Shown piece after piece: positions 4,553-6,175 of a stretch of DNA of 6,175 nt (the stretch's first letter is position 1; each line of letters starts with the position of its first letter). Both the position numbers and the translations under genes were made by a program. Under the pieces are notes generated by a model. The model made no database searches. It saw nothing but the letters and a program-made list of their open reading frames with translations, and was not told the origin of the DNA. This DNA comes from Christiangramia sp. (GTDB lineage Bacteria; Bacteroidota; Bacteroidia; Flavobacteriales; Flavobacteriaceae), in the NCBI GenBank assembly GCA_024644145.1, contig JAHELO010000103.1, positions 1-6,175 on the forward strand. Direction: 5' to 3'.

Positions 4553-6175
4553 TGGTCTTCTTTTTTGCTAGCTACAGTTACATTTCTTTTTTTCACGATC
4601 TCGGTTACGATCTGCTCATAATTATCCAGTTGTTTCTGAGATCGTTTTTCTTCCATTTTTTTAAGGTCTTCATTCAATCCTTTATACAGGGAATAACACA
4701 TGATTAATAATATAACCGCGAAAGGCAGCCCCGTGACTATTGTGGCTGTTTGCAAGGCCTGGAGGCCTCCACCAATTAAAAGAACCGCTGCAACAGTACC
4801 TTCAGTAACTGCCCAGAAAATTCGCTGTCCCACAGGGGCGTCTATTTTTCCACCAGAAGTTAGGCTGTCTATTACCAGTGAGCCTGAATCTGAAGATGTG
4901 ATAAAGAAACCGGCAATCAGAATGATGGCTACAATATTAATAACCATAGCCAGCGGATAATCCTGGAAAAAAACGAACAGGGCAGTAGCAATATCATTAT
5001 TCACCGCCTGACTTAGAATTTCATTTCCACCCATTATTTGCTGAATTGCAGTACTACCAAAAGCCGACATCCAGAAAAAGGTTACCAGGGAAGGTACTAG
5101 TAGTACTCCTAAAATAAATTCTCTGATGGTTCTTCCTTTAGAGATACGGGCTATGAACATTCCAACAAACGGAGACCAGCCAATCCACCAGCCCCAATAG
5201 AATACTGTCCAGCTATTCTGCCATGTACCATTATTATAGGTTTCGCTCCAGGTTGATAGCTCCAGAAAATTGAACAGATAGCTTCCGGTATTTTCAACAA
5301 AAGACCTGAAGATAAAGATAGTGGGTCCCAGGACGAGCGCAAGGATCAATAGAACTACTGCAATCCTCATATTCCATTCGCTCAAAACTTTTACCCCTTT
5401 ATCTACACCCAGTACCACAGAGGCGGTGGCGATAAGGGTTACTCCGGCAATAAGCAGGACCTGTGTGGTAATTCCAGATGATATACCAAAAAGGTGATTT
5501 AGACCCGATGCGATCTGTTGCACCCCAAAGCCGAGCGAGGTGGCAAGGCCAAAAAGGGTGGCTAGGACAGCGAAAATATCTATGATGTCCCCGGTCTTTC
5601 CGTAAATACGGTCACCTAAAAACGGGTAGAAAATAGATCTTATAGTTAGGGGTAACCCGCGCGAATAGGTAAAATAAGCTAGGGATAATCCAACAAGGGC
5701 ATAAACGGCCCAAGCATGAAAACCCCAGTGTAAGAATGTGAAGTTCATGGCTTCAGAGGCGGCGGCGGCTGTTCCTGCCTCGGCCATGGGTGGGTTATTG
5801 AAATGCATTACAGGTTCACCTACGCCAAAAAACAACAATCCAATACCCATCCCAGCGCTAAACAACATAGCGAACCATGACAATGTCTTGAATTCAGTTT
5901 TTGCATTTTGCCCGCCTATTTTTAGATTCCCAAACTTGCTAAATGCAAGGTATATGAGAAAGATAAGGAATATATTTATTGCCAGGATAAAGAACCAGTC
6001 TGCATTGGTTGCCACTCCTGTTTGTAGATCCTGAAAGAAGGATTCAGCTCCTTCCTTGAATACCAGTGTTAAAACAATACTCAGCGCGATTATAATCACC
6101 GAGGTAAAAAAGACCGGGCCATTTACCTCGAGACCGAATATTGATTTTTTTTCGTCGCTCCTTGTTACTTTTTCA
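4549..6175 (-). CDS. BCCT-family compatible-solute transporter (5' end outside window)
   Basis: This is a betaine/choline/carnitine transporter (BCCT, LeuT fold) of the inner membrane, with 541 residues in the window. The frame stays open upstream of the GTG at 6099 to the window edge and encodes a family-like N-terminus (IFGLEVNGPVFFTS), so the true start is beyond 6175. Numbering from the GTG codon, the glycine motif is GMGIG (83-87). The aromatic-box residues equivalent to W189, W194, Y197, W374 and W377 of BetP are all present (W125, W130, Y133, W305, W308). The Na2-site pair T467/S468 is matched by T401/S402, after F398. The signature GWWIGWSPFVGMFIARISKG (303-322) is intact. This points to sodium-coupled uptake of a trimethylammonium solute such as glycine betaine. 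The C-terminus (about 475-516) is a charged, Lys/Glu-rich helix, the region that acts in osmosensing in BetP. The gene is the first visible member of an operon with the Usp gene. Confidence 0.95.
   Translation of the reverse strand, partial: EKVTRSDEKKSIFGLEVNGPVFFTSVIIIALSIVLTLVFKEGAESFFQDLQTGVATNADWFFILAINIFLIFLIYLAFSKFGNLKIGGQNAKTEFKTLSWFAMLFSAGMGIGLLFFGVGEPVMHFNNPPMAEAGTAAAASEAMNFTFLHWGFHAWAVYALVGLSLAYFTYSRGLPLTIRSIFYPFLGDRIYGKTGDIIDIFAVLATLFGLATSLGFGVQQIASGLNHLFGISSGITTQVLLIAGVTLIATASVVLGVDKGVKVLSEWNMRIAVVLLILALVLGPTIFIFRSFVENTGSYLFNFLELSTWSETYNNGTWQNSWTVFYWGWWIGWSPFVGMFIARISKGRTIREFILGVLLVPSLVTFFWMSAFGSTAIQQIMGGNEILSQAVNNDIATALFVFFQDYPLAMVINIVAIILIAGFFITSSDSGSLVIDSLTSGGKIDAPVGQRIFWAVTEGTVAAVLLIGGGLQALQTATIVTGLPFAVILLIMCYSLYKGLNEDLKKMEEKRSQKQLDNYEQIVTEIVKKRNVTVASKKEDQ

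Noticed and set aside
4700..4960. Plus-strand open frames opposite the transporter (also 5738-6034) and opposite other genes
   Set aside because: They are antisense shadows of conserved minus-strand genes, with no domain, leader or promoter of their own.
1..6175. RNA genes, CRISPR arrays, insertion sequences or phage-like genes
   Set aside because: None seen: no tRNA-like cloverleaf, no regularly spaced repeats, no transposase and no terminal inverted repeats in the window.

Overview
The window looks like a chromosomal segment from a marine-type member of the Bacteroidota, most likely Flavobacteriaceae (Gramella/Christiangramia-like). This is inferred from the AT-rich intergenic DNA, the lack of good Shine-Dalgarno sequences before most starts, and the protein families present. 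No species assignment is claimed. All seven protein genes lie on the minus strand, so transcription runs from high to low coordinates. There are no RNA genes, mobile elements or CRISPR arrays, and no gene-free stretch longer than about 150 bases.

The right-hand part (6175 to about 2186) is an osmotic/stress block. It begins with a BCCT-family compatible-solute transporter whose true start lies beyond the window edge. Its reading frame stays open to position 6175, and the GTG at 6099 falls inside the first membrane helix. Its stop overlaps the start of a tandem-domain universal stress protein by four bases (ATGA), so the two are translationally coupled. After a 150-bp gap comes a protein built from four repeated two-helix units of the MscS-superfamily 'conserved TM helix' type. 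It lacks the cytoplasmic MscS beta domain and ends in a Pro/Asp/Asn-rich tail. A strong rho-independent terminator (2151-2180) closes this block.

The left-hand part (2129 to 13) appears to be a small regulon. A six-helix membrane protein and a MarR/HTH_34-like winged-helix regulator form one unit with a one-base stop/start overlap. They are followed by a three-helix small membrane protein and an MpaB-family (DUF2236) oxygenase. Two matching inverted repeats (YACTTTG-N5-CRAAGTR) occur in the window, one directly before each of these two gene pairs. The simplest reading is that the winged-helix protein controls its own operon and the downstream pair through these sites. This operator pair is the most interesting signal in the window. 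The function of the left-hand regulon cannot be deduced from sequence alone.
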